From Polynucleobacter sp. HIN5 (lineage in GTDB: Bacteria; Pseudomonadota; Gammaproteobacteria; Burkholderiales; Burkholderiaceae), in the NCBI RefSeq assembly GCF_030297555.1, contig NZ_AP028136.1:806001-870000 (forward strand): a stretch of DNA of 64,000 nucleotides, given 5' to 3'. Position 1 is the first letter of the stretch, and each line of letters opens with the position of its first letter. A model generated the notes under the pieces. That model was not told where the DNA came from. It did not search any database and saw only the letters and a program-made list of their open reading frames with translations. Positions 15,327-25,975 of the stretch are shown here, piece by piece. The position numbers were made by a program, and so were the translations under genes.

Positions 15327-17045
15327 TTACTCAGGGATTACTTCGTATAAGCGCAAACGCTCATCGCGATCGGCAGCGCGTCGATCTTCCCAGAGCAGTT
15401 TGAGCTTCTTGTCATGTAGCGCGGAGAATGCGGTTGCTGTACTGGCATTGTGGGTTAGAACATAAGGGCAGGTAAGATTATCGGCTAGTGGTAAGCGCGT
15501 GAAGTAACTAAACGATGCTAATTGTGCTGCCCCTAAATTGCTGGTATCGATGCAAGTAGCATTGGCTGGCGCAGCTTGTACAAGACGCTCTGCGACAAAA
15601 CGATAGGTCTTGGCATAGTTGATGGTGGGTAACCATAAGGTCATGAGCAATACCCACATGAGAGTCGTGCCCGATGCCGAAATAATTAAGCAACGCCATA
15701 TTACCTTGGGAGCACGTGAGGTACGCCACTGCACGACCCAAAGCCAAAGACCGGTAATGCCAAGCGCGATGAGGAGTGTGATCCAACTAAACTGAACCTC
15801 AAAACCCGGAACATAACGCGCCACATTATCGGCAGTGCTGGCAGGAAAGCCTGTGGTCTTTGCAAACCAAATCAGCCAAATGGCGATCGCAATGATCGTA
15901 AAGCTCAACATTGCAAACCAGTCAATAAAACTAATGACGCTACGTCGCAAAATGGGAAGGCTAAAGGCAGCCAAGATGGCCATTGGTGGGATGAGGATGA
16001 TCAAATCATGTTCATTGGCATCCACCCGAAACAATACATAGAGAAGACCAGCTAGCAGTAAGCCCAAGGGAATGCATAAATGGGGTGCACGCCACGTACC
16101 GGTATCCTCATGACGCACCCAATGAACGAGGGCCACTAATGCCAGGGGCCAGACCGGCCATGCGTATGCCCAAAAGTTCACTCCCATAAATTGCAAGGAG
16201 TTCCAAGCAATGTAGCGATGCATTGGAGGTGTTTGTGCCCACGCTTGGAGAGCTGATTCTTGTGCGGCAGGGGAGACTGCAAAGAGTTGCCATAAGAGTG
16301 GCCAAATACCAATCCCCACAATGGCAATCACCAGCGAACTCAGTGTCCACCGAAACCGCAGTTTCACTTGACAGAAGAAAACAGCCAGTGCGGTTGCTAT
16401 TGCAATCAATCCGGTCAACGCCCAATTACTGGAGAGACCCAGAATGACTAATCCGAGACCGGTCCATGCGCCGCCTTGCCAGGGTTTATCAAGGCCACGG
16501 ATTGTGCCATACATCACAATCGATAAACCCATGAGTTGCGCCATCATCGGCGTGGTCTCGTGGGTGCGCTGGGCCAAACCCACGCATGCCAAGAAAATGA
16601 GTAGCGCCCCATCGGCCAAGGTCATCCCGTAATCACGGGTATTGGGCTGGCCACCCAGTGCAAAACTCATGGGTTGCACTTCTTTGCGACGCCCCAATAA
16701 ATAACAGGCATACCAAATGGCAATTGCGGTCGCAAAGAAGCACAGTGCCGAGTAAAGACGCGCGGCATTACTATCACCAATCCATGAGCCAAACAAATCC
16801 ATCGAGCTTGCACCCAACCAGTAGGGCAATGGTGCCCCCATGGATTGCTCACGTCCAGAGAGTGATGGGATTAGCCAATCCTGCCAAGAGCTGGTATGCA
16901 GATGCCACATCACACCAAACCCAATCGAGTCTTCATTTTTCCAGGGATCACGACCAAAGAGTCCAGCCAAGCCGTAGACGATTGTGAGGGCAAAGATCAC
17001 AATCCGAGGAATGGATGCTGTGGCAGCGGCAGTCAGTTTGACCAT
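15327..17045 (-). CDS. ArnT/GT39-like glycosyltransferase membrane protein
   Basis: A 572-residue polytopic membrane protein with roughly 11-13 hydrophobic segments. The first periplasmic loop contains FGRDPWKNEDSIGFGVMWHL, corresponding to the acidic D-x-x-[DE] catalytic loop of GT-C enzymes such as ArnT/PMT. A soluble C-terminal domain (about 480-572) ends RLYEVIPE. Enzymes of this group transfer sugars from polyprenyl phosphate to lipids or proteins. The acceptor is unknown. It lies upstream of the MATE gene in the same transcript. Confidence 0.7.
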   Translation of the reverse strand: MVKLTAAATASIPRIVIFALTIVYGLAGLFGRDPWKNEDSIGFGVMWHLHTSSWQDWLIPSLSGREQSMGAPLPYWLGASSMDLFGSWIGDSNAARLYSALCFFATAIAIWYACYLLGRRKEVQPMSFALGGQPNTRDYGMTLADGALLIFLACVGLAQRTHETTPMMAQLMGLSIVMYGTIRGLDKPWQGGAWTGLGLVILGLSSNWALTGLIAIATALAVFFCQVKLRFRWTLSSLVIAIVGIGIWPLLWQLFAVSPAAQESALQAWAQTPPMHRYIAWNSLQFMGVNFWAYAWPVWPLALVALVHWVRHEDTGTWRAPHLCIPLGLLLAGLLYVLFRVDANEHDLIILIPPMAILAAFSLPILRRSVISFIDWFAMLSFTIIAIAIWLIWFAKTTGFPASTADNVARYVPGFEVQFSWITLLIALGITGLWLWVVQWRTSRAPKVIWRCLIISASGTTLMWVLLMTLWLPTINYAKTYRFVAERLVQAAPANATCIDTSNLGAAQLASFSYFTRLPLADNLTCPYVLTHNASTATAFSALHDKKLKLLWEDRRAADRDERLRLYEVIPE

Positions 17046-17099
17046 ACTAGTTCATCGTATCCCTGAATACTACCTTGATCCATATTCCCAGAAATAACA

Positions 17100-17119
17100 A
17101 AGGCAGCGTGTGCTGCCTT
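17100..17119 (-). terminator. Rho-independent terminator after rpmE2
   Basis: An 8-bp perfect hairpin (AAGGCAGC / GCTGCCTT, 4-nt loop) lies at 17100-17119. Read on the minus strand it is followed by TTTGTTATTT-like sequence (17099 down to about 17089), fitting termination of rpmE2 before the next minus-strand gene. Confidence 0.7.
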
Positions 17120-17144
17120 CGGTAATACAAACCACCTGCGGTGA

Positions 17145-17507
17145 TTACTTGGCTTTCTTGCTAGCCACTTTCTTTGCAGCAGGCTCTGCTTTTTTAGCTT
17201 CTGCAGCAGCGGCACGCTTCTCAGCAGTCTTCGCAGCGCCATCACCCGTTGCCTTAGCAGCCGCTTTGCCACCAAACTTTTGACGGAACTTCTCAACACG
17301 ACCAGCGGTGTCAATAATTTTCTGGGTGCCTGTAAAGAAAGGATGGGACTCTGAGGAGGTCTCAATCTTTGCTAGGGGATACTCTTGACCGTCTTCCCAC
17401 TTAATCGTCTCTTTGGTGATGATGGTGGACCGGGTCTTGAAGCTGAAGTTGTTGGAAACGTCTACGAACACAACTTCGCGATAATCGGGGTGAATGCCTT
17501 GTTTCAT
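17145..17507 (-). CDS. rpmE2: 50S ribosomal protein L31 type B with long C-terminal tail
   Basis: A 120-residue protein. The first 80 residues are classical type B L31 ([61 protein letters not shown]) without the zinc-binding cysteines of type A. About 38 further residues form an Ala/Lys-rich tail ([17 protein letters not shown] and onwards) that most L31 proteins lack. The ATG at 17507 has an AAGGA ribosome site; an in-frame TTG two codons earlier is less likely. It follows rho on the same strand. Confidence 0.95.
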   Translation of the reverse strand: MKQGIHPDYREVVFVDVSNNFSFKTRSTIITKETIKWEDGQEYPLAKIETSSESHPFFTGTQKIIDTAGRVEKFRQKFGGKAAAKATGDGAAKTAEKRAAAAEAKKAEPAAKKVASKKAK

Positions 17508-17627
17508 AATCAATATCCTTGGTACGGGTAGCCGTTGTGCGTCACGCGTGATCCCACAATACTTGCCCAGGGTTTAATGCAGCAAAAGTAAGATTATGCC
17601 ACAAAATCAATGCTTAAGCTCCAATGG

Positions 17628-18890
17628 CTAGCCGCCTCGGCGCATGAGCTCAAAGAACTCAGCGTTATTCTTGGTGGACTTGAGCTTGTCAACGATGAAG
17701 TTCATGGCCTCAATCTCATCCATATCGGCCAGAAGCTTACGTAAGACCCAGATTTTCTGGAGGTTTTCGGGCTTGACAAGGAGTTCCTCGCGACGGGTAC
17801 CTGACTTATTGAGGTTAATAGCGGGGTAGACACGGCGCTCGGCTAAGCGACGCTCTAAATGAACTTCCATATTGCCAGTGCCCTTGAACTCTTCATAGAT
17901 CAAATCGTCCATACGGCTACCGGTTTCAATCAGTGCAGTGGCCAAAATCGTGAGCGATCCACCTTCTTCGATATTACGAGCGGCACCAAAGAAACGCTTA
18001 GGGCGTTGTAAGGCGTTGGCGTCAACACCACCGGAGAGCACTTTGCCTGAGGAGGGAACTACCGTGTTGTACGCGCGGGCTAGACGAGTAATGGAGTCCA
18101 ACAAAATAATGACGTCTTTTTTCATTTCCACCAGACGCTTGGCTTTCTCAATCACCATTTCAGCAACCTGAACGTGACGAACGGCTGGCTCATCAAAGGT
18201 GGAGGCAACGACCTCGCCACGGACCGAGCGCTGCATCTCAGTTACTTCTTCAGGACGCTCATCGACGAGTAGAACAATCAAGATCGCATCCGGATAATTT
18301 TGAGAGATCGCATGAGCCACATGCTGCATCATCACGGTCTTACCAGACTTGGGAGATGCCACGATCAGGCCACGCTGACCAAAACCAATTGGCGAGATCA
18401 TATCGATAATGCGACCGGTGAGATTCTCTTCAGCCTTGATATCGCGCTCGAGTGCGATATTGCGATTGGGGTGAAGCGGCGTGAGGTTCTCAAACATGAT
18501 GCGATTTTTAAGATCCTCAGGCGCCATGCCATTGATCTTGTCAACCTTCACTAAAGCAAAGTAACGCTCACCCTCTTTAGGGGTGCGCACTTCGCCTTCA
18601 ATGCTGTCACCAGTGTGCAAGTTAAAACGACGGATCTGCGCAGGGGAGATGTAAATATCATCGGGAGATGCCATATAAGACGACTCGGGGGAGCGCAAGA
18701 ATCCAAAGCCATCGGGCAATACCTCTAAGACGCCATCGCCAAAGACTTGCTCGCCGGCCTTGGCCCGCTTCTTCAGAATGGCAAACATCAGTTCTTGTTT
18801 GCGCATCCGTTGCGTATTTTCAATCTCGAGGCTTGCTGCCATTTCGAGGAGTTGGGAGACGTGGAGTACTTTGAGTTCGGTTAATTGCAT
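17628..18890 (-). CDS. rho: Transcription termination factor Rho
   Basis: A 420-residue RNA-dependent hexameric ATPase, the normal length. It has the N-terminal helical domain ([16 protein letters not shown]), the cold-shock-like RNA-binding domain ([29 protein letters not shown]), the Walker [12 protein letters not shown] and Walker [17 protein letters not shown], and the Q/R-loop region [25 protein letters not shown]. The gene order trxA-rho-rpmE2 is usual for betaproteobacteria. A 274-bp leader with C-rich stretches precedes it. Confidence 0.97.
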   Translation of the reverse strand: MQLTELKVLHVSQLLEMAASLEIENTQRMRKQELMFAILKKRAKAGEQVFGDGVLEVLPDGFGFLRSPESSYMASPDDIYISPAQIRRFNLHTGDSIEGEVRTPKEGERYFALVKVDKINGMAPEDLKNRIMFENLTPLHPNRNIALERDIKAEENLTGRIIDMISPIGFGQRGLIVASPKSGKTVMMQHVAHAISQNYPDAILIVLLVDERPEEVTEMQRSVRGEVVASTFDEPAVRHVQVAEMVIEKAKRLVEMKKDVIILLDSITRLARAYNTVVPSSGKVLSGGVDANALQRPKRFFGAARNIEEGGSLTILATALIETGSRMDDLIYEEFKGTGNMEVHLERRLAERRVYPAINLNKSGTRREELLVKPENLQKIWVLRKLLADMDEIEAMNFIVDKLKSTKNNAEFFELMRRGG

Positions 18891-19164
18891 GATGTGTGCT
18901 TAGGATAAAACTAGAAAAGAAAAAATAAGATGAACGTGGAGGGTGCCGATTAGGCGTGAAAAACGATCAACGGAGAAAAACGTTACGGTGAATTAGTCGT
19001 TTGAAATTGGGATTAAGTTGGGGGAGGGCCTAAGTAAGACCGTTATTGAAACTAGATACTACACTAAAAATTGGCAAAACCCGTAATTTTTGTTACCCAT
19101 CATCGCTGGGCTGGGTCTAGCTTGAATCGTGAGCCTGACTCCAGCCATACTAAAACGAATTCAA
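18891..19164 (-). promoter_or_regulatory. rho leader/intergenic region with C-rich stretches
   Basis: This is the longest gene-free stretch of the window (274 bp), between trxA and rho on the minus strand. I see no open reading frame in it. Read in the rho direction it contains G-poor, C-rich segments (CCCTCCCCCAACTTAATCCC at about 19018-19037 and CACCCTCCAC near 18940) and an AU-rich end. These resemble rut sites, in keeping with the known autogenous control of rho in other bacteria. A TTGCCA box near 19072 may be a -35. No good -10 is evident. Confidence 0.35.
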
Positions 19165-19491
19165 TTACAGATTGCTATCGATGAATGCCGTGAGTTGGGA
19201 TTTGGCGAGCGCACCCACTTTTTGAGCTGCGACCGTGCCATTTTTAAACAAAATAAGCGTTGGAATCCCCCGAATATTGAACTGGGCTGGAACCCCTTGG
19301 TTCTCGTCCACGTTCATCTTGGCAATTTGGATGCGATCACCGTATTCAGTTGAGAGTTCTTCCAAAATGGGCCCAATCATCTTGCAAGGACCACACCACT
19401 CGGCCCAAAAGTCGAGGAGAACGGGTTTGTCAGACTTGAGAACATCTTGTTCAAACGATGCATCACTAACGTGTTTAATGCCGGCACTCAT
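19165..19491 (-). CDS. trxA: Thioredoxin 1
   Basis: A 108-residue classical thioredoxin with active site WCGPCK at residues 32-37 and the cis-Pro segment [11 protein letters not shown] at about 75-85. It reduces cytosolic disulfides and supplies electrons to ribonucleotide reductase and other enzymes. It lies upstream of rho as in many proteobacteria. It is divergent from the AddB-like gene. Confidence 0.97.
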   Translation of the reverse strand: MSAGIKHVSDASFEQDVLKSDKPVLLDFWAEWCGPCKMIGPILEELSTEYGDRIQIAKMNVDENQGVPAQFNIRGIPTLILFKNGTVAAQKVGALAKSQLTAFIDSNL

Positions 19492-19613
19492 GAAAATTCC
19501 TTATGGTTTAAGTGGATGGAATAACTCATCAAACGGTCACTCCAAACCCTATATTATCAATAAGCCACGATTCATGCCAAAACCTTGCCCAAGCCTTCAG
19601 TGAACCCGGTGTT

Positions 19614-22466
19614 ATGCAAACGTATTCGATCACTCCGAACCAAGATGCGTTAACGCAAATCGCTTTGCAAGTTTGGGCAATTGCAGCGGCAAGCGATGCG
19701 CGCCCCTTGGTGATTTTGCCCACAGCTGGACCCAATCTTAGTTTGCGCTTGGCGTTGGAGAACACTCGTTCCTCAAATACCTTGCTATTACCCGAGGTAC
19801 ATAGCTTGGCTGATTGGCTCGCACTGGCTCCGGATGGATTGCGTCTACCGCAGCCACAGTCAAATACGGAACGGGTTTTGCAAACCTACGCTTCGATTGA
19901 GACCAACTCCAATCTACGTGCCTGGTTTGCTGCTGACGGGGAAGGGGGTGCCTGGAGCTTGGCCAATGCGATTGTCAGCGCTTGTGATCTTCTATCGCAA
20001 AGTGTCATGCCGCAATTAGCTTGGAACATGGATCATTTAGGGCTCGAACAAGGGATCGAGCATGTACAAATCAAGCTAAGCCAAGCCATTGCCGACGCCT
20101 ATCCACGCTTGGCTCAAGAGCTTGTAAGCAAAGAGTCTGCAGTTCTTTTGGCATTCTGGCGTTATCTCAGCTCCGTGCGTGATCCCATCATCACGCAGCA
20201 TCTCGCACTGGCGTCGCATCTGCAGCAATGGCAAATCAACCCAGAGACGCGCCGACCAATCATCTGGATTGAGACCATTGAAGAGAATGACGCGCAAGCA
20301 CGCGCTCATCAGACGTTTCTTGATCATTGTGAGGCGTTCATCCCCGTGCACCGATTTGTCATAGATTGGACTGAGGTCGGCCTTTGGCCCGAGACCATGG
20401 AGATCGATGCATCACACAATGAGCATCTGCAAATCAATCGGGCTGCGCTGAATCAAAAACAGATCACCTGTCTGAGCGCAAAACGGTTTGAAGACCTGGC
20501 TTGGGAGGCAACGCATTGCATTGAAGGGCATCTTCATGCAGGGCACACTCAGATTGCTCTCGTGGCACAAGACCGTTTATTGGCTCGCCGTACTCGTGCT
20601 CTATTGGCACGTCTTGGTCCTGGTTTATCCATCGAAGACGAAACGGGCTGGAAACTCTCAACCACCCGTGCAGCCGCAGCGCTCCACGCCTGGCTTGAGT
20701 TGTTACGTTGTCCACCGCAGGGGCCAAGCGCCATTACCTTACTGGAGTTCCTCAAAAACCCATTTTTGGATATCAGTGGATTACTGAACGTCAGCCCGGA
20801 CGAGATTGCATTGCTAATCAGTGAGCTTGAGAGCATGTTATTGCTCAAGCAAGCAAGAGCTTCGTGGGTTAGCTTCTATTTGGCAATCGAGGCGGGAGCA
20901 AGCCCTGAGTTTGATCCACGTTTGCATCGTCTACTGCAATCCATTCGAGAGCGGGTAAGTATTTGGCAGAATCGTGAGATGCAAAATTTGCCGTGTGCAA
21001 AAGCCCTTGCACAACTGCATGATGATTTGTCCCACTTTGGAATGCGTCAGCAATTCGAGCAAGACGCCGCTGGCCTGCAGTTGCTTGCGATGCTCGACAA
21101 ACTCGGCTTAGAGCAGGGTCAGCTTCCAACACTATGTATGCCCCTAGCCGAATGGATTATCTTTTTAAAGACCCGAATGGAGGAAGAGGTGTACCGCGAG
21201 CAGGGAGGTGATGCCTCTGCACGCGTGACCATCTTGCCACTGAGTGCGACCCGATTGCGTCGCTTTGATGCCGTGGTGATGGTTGGCTGCGATGAGCGTC
21301 AACTGCCGAGTTATGGCGAGACCCCACTATTTTTCTCAGAGAGTCTGAGTCAGACCCTGGGCGGCAGTGATATTGCTCGGCAATACCGTCAACAGGCGCG
21401 GGATCTTTCACAACTCTTTGCTTCCTACGCCCACATTGATCTTTTGTGGCAAAGCGAGGGCGCTAGTGGTGAGCCCCTGCGTGCATCTCCATGGATCGTG
21501 CGCTTACAAGAACATCAACCGCAACTCGCAACCCGTGAGTCCAATCGCTTTGCACGATCTGCTTTAGGAAGGCCGATGACCATGGCTCACGCAACCCGAC
21601 TCGATGGGTTACCCATGCCAACGCGCATGAGCCCGAGCGCGTATCGGGCACTGCGGGCCTGCCCCTACCAGTACTATGTGCGGAGTCTCTTGGGTCTTCG
21701 TAAACGCAAGGACCTTGATGACGAGCTCGATGCATCGGTGATTGGTCAAACCCTGCACCAGATACTGCGTAATTTTTTCCAGGAACTCAAAAGTACCGAG
21801 GCTCGCGATGCCCAGATCGAAGATGATTTGGAGTTTCGTAAAGCGTGGATGATCACGCACCTGATGAGCGCTTCTGAACGAGGCTTTAGTCGATTGCTAG
21901 CGGGTGATCAGCGGGTCTTAGGGCATTTACGCGATTGGCAAAAACAAATCCCTAGTTTTGTGGAATGGCAGCTAGATCGGGAGTCACAGGGTTGGCGCTT
22001 TCATGATGCCGAACGCAAACTTGGCTTTGAGTTCAATTTCTCAGACGAGTATGGGCAATCCCATCAGATTCGGATTGAGGGGTACGCTGACCGGATTGAT
22101 ATAAAGCCCAATACCTCATCACTGGGGATTCTGGACTATAAGCATCAAAGCCGTGAGAAGGTGATGGAACGTGGTACGCAACTCATGGATGACCCCCAGT
22201 TACTGCTGTATGCCAAAGCGTTATCCCCACAAGGTCCGCTTGATCAATTGGATTGGGTTTCTCTGAAGATGAACCTCAAGAAAAAAAATGCAGACCAACG
22301 TTCTGTTGGCATCTCAGAGATCCCACTTGCGATGGAGCAGCTTGATGCGCAGTTGCAAAATGATCTGGGGAGCATTTGGTCTGGAGGCACCATGCAGGCC
22401 TTTGCACCCGAGAGCACCTGTCGTTATTGCGATGCACGCGGTATTTGCCGCAAAGGGATGTGGTGA
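19614..22466 (+). CDS. AddB-like PD-(D/E)XK nuclease / probable DNA repair protein
   Basis: A 950-residue protein of the AddB/betaproteobacterial 'probable DNA repair protein' type. The N-terminal half is an inactivated UvrD-like helicase domain without GKT. The C-terminal third holds a RecB-type nuclease: RALRACPYQYYVRSLLGL, EGYADRID, and GILDYKHQ with the catalytic D-x-K. One Cys in ACPYQYY and three in CRYCDARGIC bracket the nuclease and should hold a 4Fe-4S cluster as in AddB. I prefer ATG 19614 (MQTYSITPNQDAL); an in-frame ATG at 19512 is possible. It overlaps the AddA-like gene region and forms a two-subunit repair enzyme with it. Confidence 0.85.
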   Translation: MQTYSITPNQDALTQIALQVWAIAAASDARPLVILPTAGPNLSLRLALENTRSSNTLLLPEVHSLADWLALAPDGLRLPQPQSNTERVLQTYASIETNSNLRAWFAADGEGGAWSLANAIVSACDLLSQSVMPQLAWNMDHLGLEQGIEHVQIKLSQAIADAYPRLAQELVSKESAVLLAFWRYLSSVRDPIITQHLALASHLQQWQINPETRRPIIWIETIEENDAQARAHQTFLDHCEAFIPVHRFVIDWTEVGLWPETMEIDASHNEHLQINRAALNQKQITCLSAKRFEDLAWEATHCIEGHLHAGHTQIALVAQDRLLARRTRALLARLGPGLSIEDETGWKLSTTRAAAALHAWLELLRCPPQGPSAITLLEFLKNPFLDISGLLNVSPDEIALLISELESMLLLKQARASWVSFYLAIEAGASPEFDPRLHRLLQSIRERVSIWQNREMQNLPCAKALAQLHDDLSHFGMRQQFEQDAAGLQLLAMLDKLGLEQGQLPTLCMPLAEWIIFLKTRMEEEVYREQGGDASARVTILPLSATRLRRFDAVVMVGCDERQLPSYGETPLFFSESLSQTLGGSDIARQYRQQARDLSQLFASYAHIDLLWQSEGASGEPLRASPWIVRLQEHQPQLATRESNRFARSALGRPMTMAHATRLDGLPMPTRMSPSAYRALRACPYQYYVRSLLGLRKRKDLDDELDASVIGQTLHQILRNFFQELKSTEARDAQIEDDLEFRKAWMITHLMSASERGFSRLLAGDQRVLGHLRDWQKQIPSFVEWQLDRESQGWRFHDAERKLGFEFNFSDEYGQSHQIRIEGYADRIDIKPNTSSLGILDYKHQSREKVMERGTQLMDDPQLLLYAKALSPQGPLDQLDWVSLKMNLKKKNADQRSVGISEIPLAMEQLDAQLQNDLGSIWSGGTMQAFAPESTCRYCDARGICRKGMW

Positions 22467-22471
22467 GCAGC

Positions 22472-25400
22472 ATGCAAACACTCAATATCGCAATCGTCTG
22501 TGACCCACAGCGCTCGGTGGTGGTCTCCGCATGCGCTGGTAGCGGGAAAACCTGGTTATTGGTTGCACGCTTAGTCCGCATTTTGCTTGCCGGGGAGTCG
22601 CCGCAATCCATCTTGGCCCTCACCTTTACACGCAAGGCCGCGCAAGAAATGCGTGAACGTCTGTATCAACTGTTGCAATCCTGGACCACGATGAGTGACA
22701 CCGAGCTTATGCATGCGCTGGTGGAGCGAGGACTCGATCACAAAACAGCACAAGCGCATCTTCAGTCCGCACGTACACTCTATGATCGCCTGTTATCGAA
22801 TCCCCATACCGTTTCCATTGATACCTTTCATGGCTGGTTCGGACGCTTGCTGGCTGGAGCGCCGGTATCGATGGGGGCTCAGTCCGGATTTACTCTACGC
22901 GAGGACGCTAAACGCTTACAACAGGAGTGCTTAGAGGATTGGTGGGCGTCGATGCCTGCCGAAGTTTTGCCAGATTATGAGTATTTGATTGAGCAACTGG
23001 GGTCAGCACAAGCCCATCAGTTTTTATTGGGAGCCAATGGGCTAGTGCAGCAAAAGGGTGCGTGGGTATTTTTCAAGAAAGCCTGCGAAGCTCGTGGTGA
23101 ACCCATCACCGAGGCCTTGCGCAGATGCTGTAACACGCTTTCTCAACCCAATCCCTTACTCATCAAACTCCAGGAGAGTACAGCGTTGCAAGAGCTCTCC
23201 ATGTTGTATGAGGTCTTGTCTCATGGCGGCGTGCGTGATCAGCAGGGTCTTGCAGAGTTGGGCGCAGCACTTGAGGCCTTAAAGGAAAAACAATTCGATA
23301 CAGCAATTGGTTTACTGATCCCCGTTTTTATGACGCGTGATGAGCTCCCAAGCTATCGCAAGGACAACGACAGTGCCTCGAAAGCGATTCAATCGTATTT
23401 GGAGGCGCAGAACCAGGATCCCAATCGATTCATTGCCACTCGGCAATCCTGGGCGATGGCATGTGAGCAGTGGATTGAATGGCAAGCGCAGCAGCAGGCG
23501 CTTGCACTTAATCAAGCCTGGTTTGCCATCGGTGCAGCCATGCTCAAACATATTGAGCGCACCAAAGAGCGCATGCGAGTCCGCGACTTTGATGATCTAG
23601 AACTTGGTGTGGCACAACTAATTTCGGATCCACGTGTGGCAGCGTATTGGCAAGCACGTCTGGATGCACGCTATCGCCATATACTGATTGATGAGTTTCA
23701 GGATACCAATCCTTTGCAGTGGCAAATTCTGCGCGCCTGGCTTGCAGCCTACGGTGATGATCAAGATAAGCCTAAGGTATTTATTGTCGGAGACCCCAAG
23801 CAATCCATTTATCGCTTTCGTCGTGCCGACCCCCGTTTATTTGGAGCGGCAACCCGCTTCTTGCAAGCACACGATCAGGCTCACCTTGAACAACAGAACA
23901 CCACACGGCGCAATGCACCCGTGATTGTGGCGGCAGTGAACTGCATCTTCACGACCAATCGAGTCCCCAGCACCTATCCATTTCAGGTACAGGCAACTCT
24001 CTGGACCGCTCCCGATATACCCAGCCATTCAAATTTCGCCCAAGGCGAGGCTTATCGTCTGCCATTAATCCCGATCATTGATGAGCCACAGACCATTGCC
24101 CGCGAGAACGCCTTGGTCATGCCATTCACTGATACCCGCGATACGGGCGCCAAACAGCAACGGCTGTTGGAAGGACAGCGTCTAGCGCAGTTAATCCACG
24201 AGGTACTACGAACTCGTTTGGTGCTTGATGAAATGATTGACCCAAGCAATCATCAGCAGCGTCATAAAGTGTGGCGACCAGCGCGTCTGGGTGATTTCTT
24301 AGTTCTCGTCAAACGTCGTCAATACCTACCTGAGTATGAGGAAGCATTGCGGCATGCCAATCTTCTCTTTGAGAGTCCCCGCTTGGGCGGCTTACTCGAG
24401 ACCCTTGAGGTCGATGACCTGATCGCCTTACTGACCATTCTGAGTAATCCCAATCATGATCTTGCGCTGGCGCAGGTCTTGCGTAGCCCCTTGTATGGTC
24501 TGAGTGAAGGGCAGATGCAAACACTTTCTGAGTTGGTGCAAAGTAATCGCGGTTATCGCAATTGGTGGGAAGCACTAACGCATGCCGATGATCATCCCTA
24601 TGCCGAGGTCTTTTTAGGTATTGCTAAGCAACTCATAGCCTGGATGGAGTTGGCGAAACACTTGCCAGTGCATGATCTCCTTGATCACGTGTATTTCTCG
24701 GGCGATATTCGCTGCAAATACGCCAGCGCGTGCCAAGCAGGTGACCGGGACCAGGTCTTAGCCAATTTAGATGCTTTTCTGGAGCTCGCCCTCAATCTCG
24801 ATGGTGGGCGTTACCCCAGCTTAGGACGATTTATCACTCAACTCAAGCAGATGCGGCGTGGTGATCAAGATGAGACACCCGATGAGGGTGAGATGCGCGG
24901 TGAGGTTCCCTTGGAGGATGAGAGCGATCAGCTGGAGGACGGGGATTTTGATCTAGACAGCCACTCAATCACGCACCGTCAACAACGCATCCGCTTAATG
25001 ACTATTCATGGCGCAAAAGGACTCGAGGCTCCATTTGTGATTATTCTGGATTGCAACCATACAGCGATCACCAACCCAGGTCGTGGGATATTGCTCGATT
25101 GGGACCCCGATCGGCAAGCGCCAGATCATCTGTCGATGTTCACCAAGCTCAGCCTATCTAAAGCGCGTGAAGATTTACTGGCACAAGAGAAAGATATTGC
25201 CTTGCATGAGAACTGGAACCTTTTCTATGTAGCACTCACCCGCGCCAAGCAGGGACTTTGGTTAAGTGGGGTGGAAAGCACCCGCAATCGCGAGCAGAGT
25301 GGTTTAGTGCCTGACAGTTGGTATGAGCGCGCTTGCGAAGGCCAAGTTCCAGTCTTTACCGATCTTGACGAGGTGCAGGGTGACTCCCTTGATTCAAGCC

Positions 25401-25975
25401 AACCCCAATCACCACACAGTGACGCACCATTTGAATACCCTGATTTGGTATTGACCTGGCAAGGTCAACCAAACCCAGCACCCGGACCCAAGACATACAG
25501 TGTGGATGAGCAGCGGCGCATGCAAGAGGGCGAATGGTTTCATGCACTCCTTGAACGGGTCACGTCTGCCCAATACCGAGTGGTGCAAGCCATTCCTGAT
25601 GCTCAGTTGCTTGTAAAGCGAATGGGCATGGATGAAGCCGGCGCCCAGCGAACGATCGAACGCGCCCACTCCGTTTCTAACAGCCCCGAGTTACTTTCAT
25701 TCTTTGACCCCAAAATCTATTGCAATGCTTGGAATGAGCTTGATATTGTCTATGAAGAGCGGTGCTTGCGGATTGATCGCTTGGTTGAGTTTGAAAACGA
25801 GCTTGTGGTCTTGGATTACAAACTCAGCATCCCCGAAAAAACCGACCCTCTTTATTCTCAATATCAGATTCAGCTCGAGCGCTATTGTCAAGCCGTGCGA
25901 CGACTATTTCCAGGCAAAAGGGTGCGTAGTCTGCTGATTGACGGGCAGGGTCACAGTACTGATTTGCTAGCTTAG
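22472..25975 (+). CDS. AddA/RecB-like UvrD-family helicase-nuclease
   Basis: A protein of about 1167 residues with a full superfamily 1A helicase: Walker A SACAGSGKTWLL, LALTFTRKAAQEMRERL (Ia), ILIDEFQDTNPLQW (II), FIVGDPKQSIYRFRRADPRLF (III), RLMTIHGAKGLEAPFVIILD (V) and FYVALTRAKQGLWLSG (VI). A C-terminal RecB-like nuclease follows (LRIDRLVEFENELVVLDYKLS). With the AddB-like partner it would process double-strand breaks for RecA. ATG 22472 has GGTGAG upstream; a GTG at 22463 overlapping the partner's stop is an alternative. Confidence 0.9.
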   Translation: MQTLNIAIVCDPQRSVVVSACAGSGKTWLLVARLVRILLAGESPQSILALTFTRKAAQEMRERLYQLLQSWTTMSDTELMHALVERGLDHKTAQAHLQSARTLYDRLLSNPHTVSIDTFHGWFGRLLAGAPVSMGAQSGFTLREDAKRLQQECLEDWWASMPAEVLPDYEYLIEQLGSAQAHQFLLGANGLVQQKGAWVFFKKACEARGEPITEALRRCCNTLSQPNPLLIKLQESTALQELSMLYEVLSHGGVRDQQGLAELGAALEALKEKQFDTAIGLLIPVFMTRDELPSYRKDNDSASKAIQSYLEAQNQDPNRFIATRQSWAMACEQWIEWQAQQQALALNQAWFAIGAAMLKHIERTKERMRVRDFDDLELGVAQLISDPRVAAYWQARLDARYRHILIDEFQDTNPLQWQILRAWLAAYGDDQDKPKVFIVGDPKQSIYRFRRADPRLFGAATRFLQAHDQAHLEQQNTTRRNAPVIVAAVNCIFTTNRVPSTYPFQVQATLWTAPDIPSHSNFAQGEAYRLPLIPIIDEPQTIARENALVMPFTDTRDTGAKQQRLLEGQRLAQLIHEVLRTRLVLDEMIDPSNHQQRHKVWRPARLGDFLVLVKRRQYLPEYEEALRHANLLFESPRLGGLLETLEVDDLIALLTILSNPNHDLALAQVLRSPLYGLSEGQMQTLSELVQSNRGYRNWWEALTHADDHPYAEVFLGIAKQLIAWMELAKHLPVHDLLDHVYFSGDIRCKYASACQAGDRDQVLANLDAFLELALNLDGGRYPSLGRFITQLKQMRRGDQDETPDEGEMRGEVPLEDESDQLEDGDFDLDSHSITHRQQRIRLMTIHGAKGLEAPFVIILDCNHTAITNPGRGILLDWDPDRQAPDHLSMFTKLSLSKAREDLLAQEKDIALHENWNLFYVALTRAKQGLWLSGVESTRNREQSGLVPDSWYERACEGQVPVFTDLDEVQGDSLDSSQPQSPHSDAPFEYPDLVLTWQGQPNPAPGPKTYSVDEQRRMQEGEWFHALLERVTSAQYRVVQAIPDAQLLVKRMGMDEAGAQRTIERAHSVSNSPELLSFFDPKIYCNAWNELDIVYEERCLRIDRLVEFENELVVLDYKLSIPEKTDPLYSQYQIQLERYCQAVRRLFPGKRVRSLLIDGQGHSTDLLA

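Noticed and set aside
17560..17590. A TGCAGCAA sequence between rpmE2 and rho as another PhaR-type site
   Set aside because: Only one half-site is present and the neighbouring genes have no relation to PHB.
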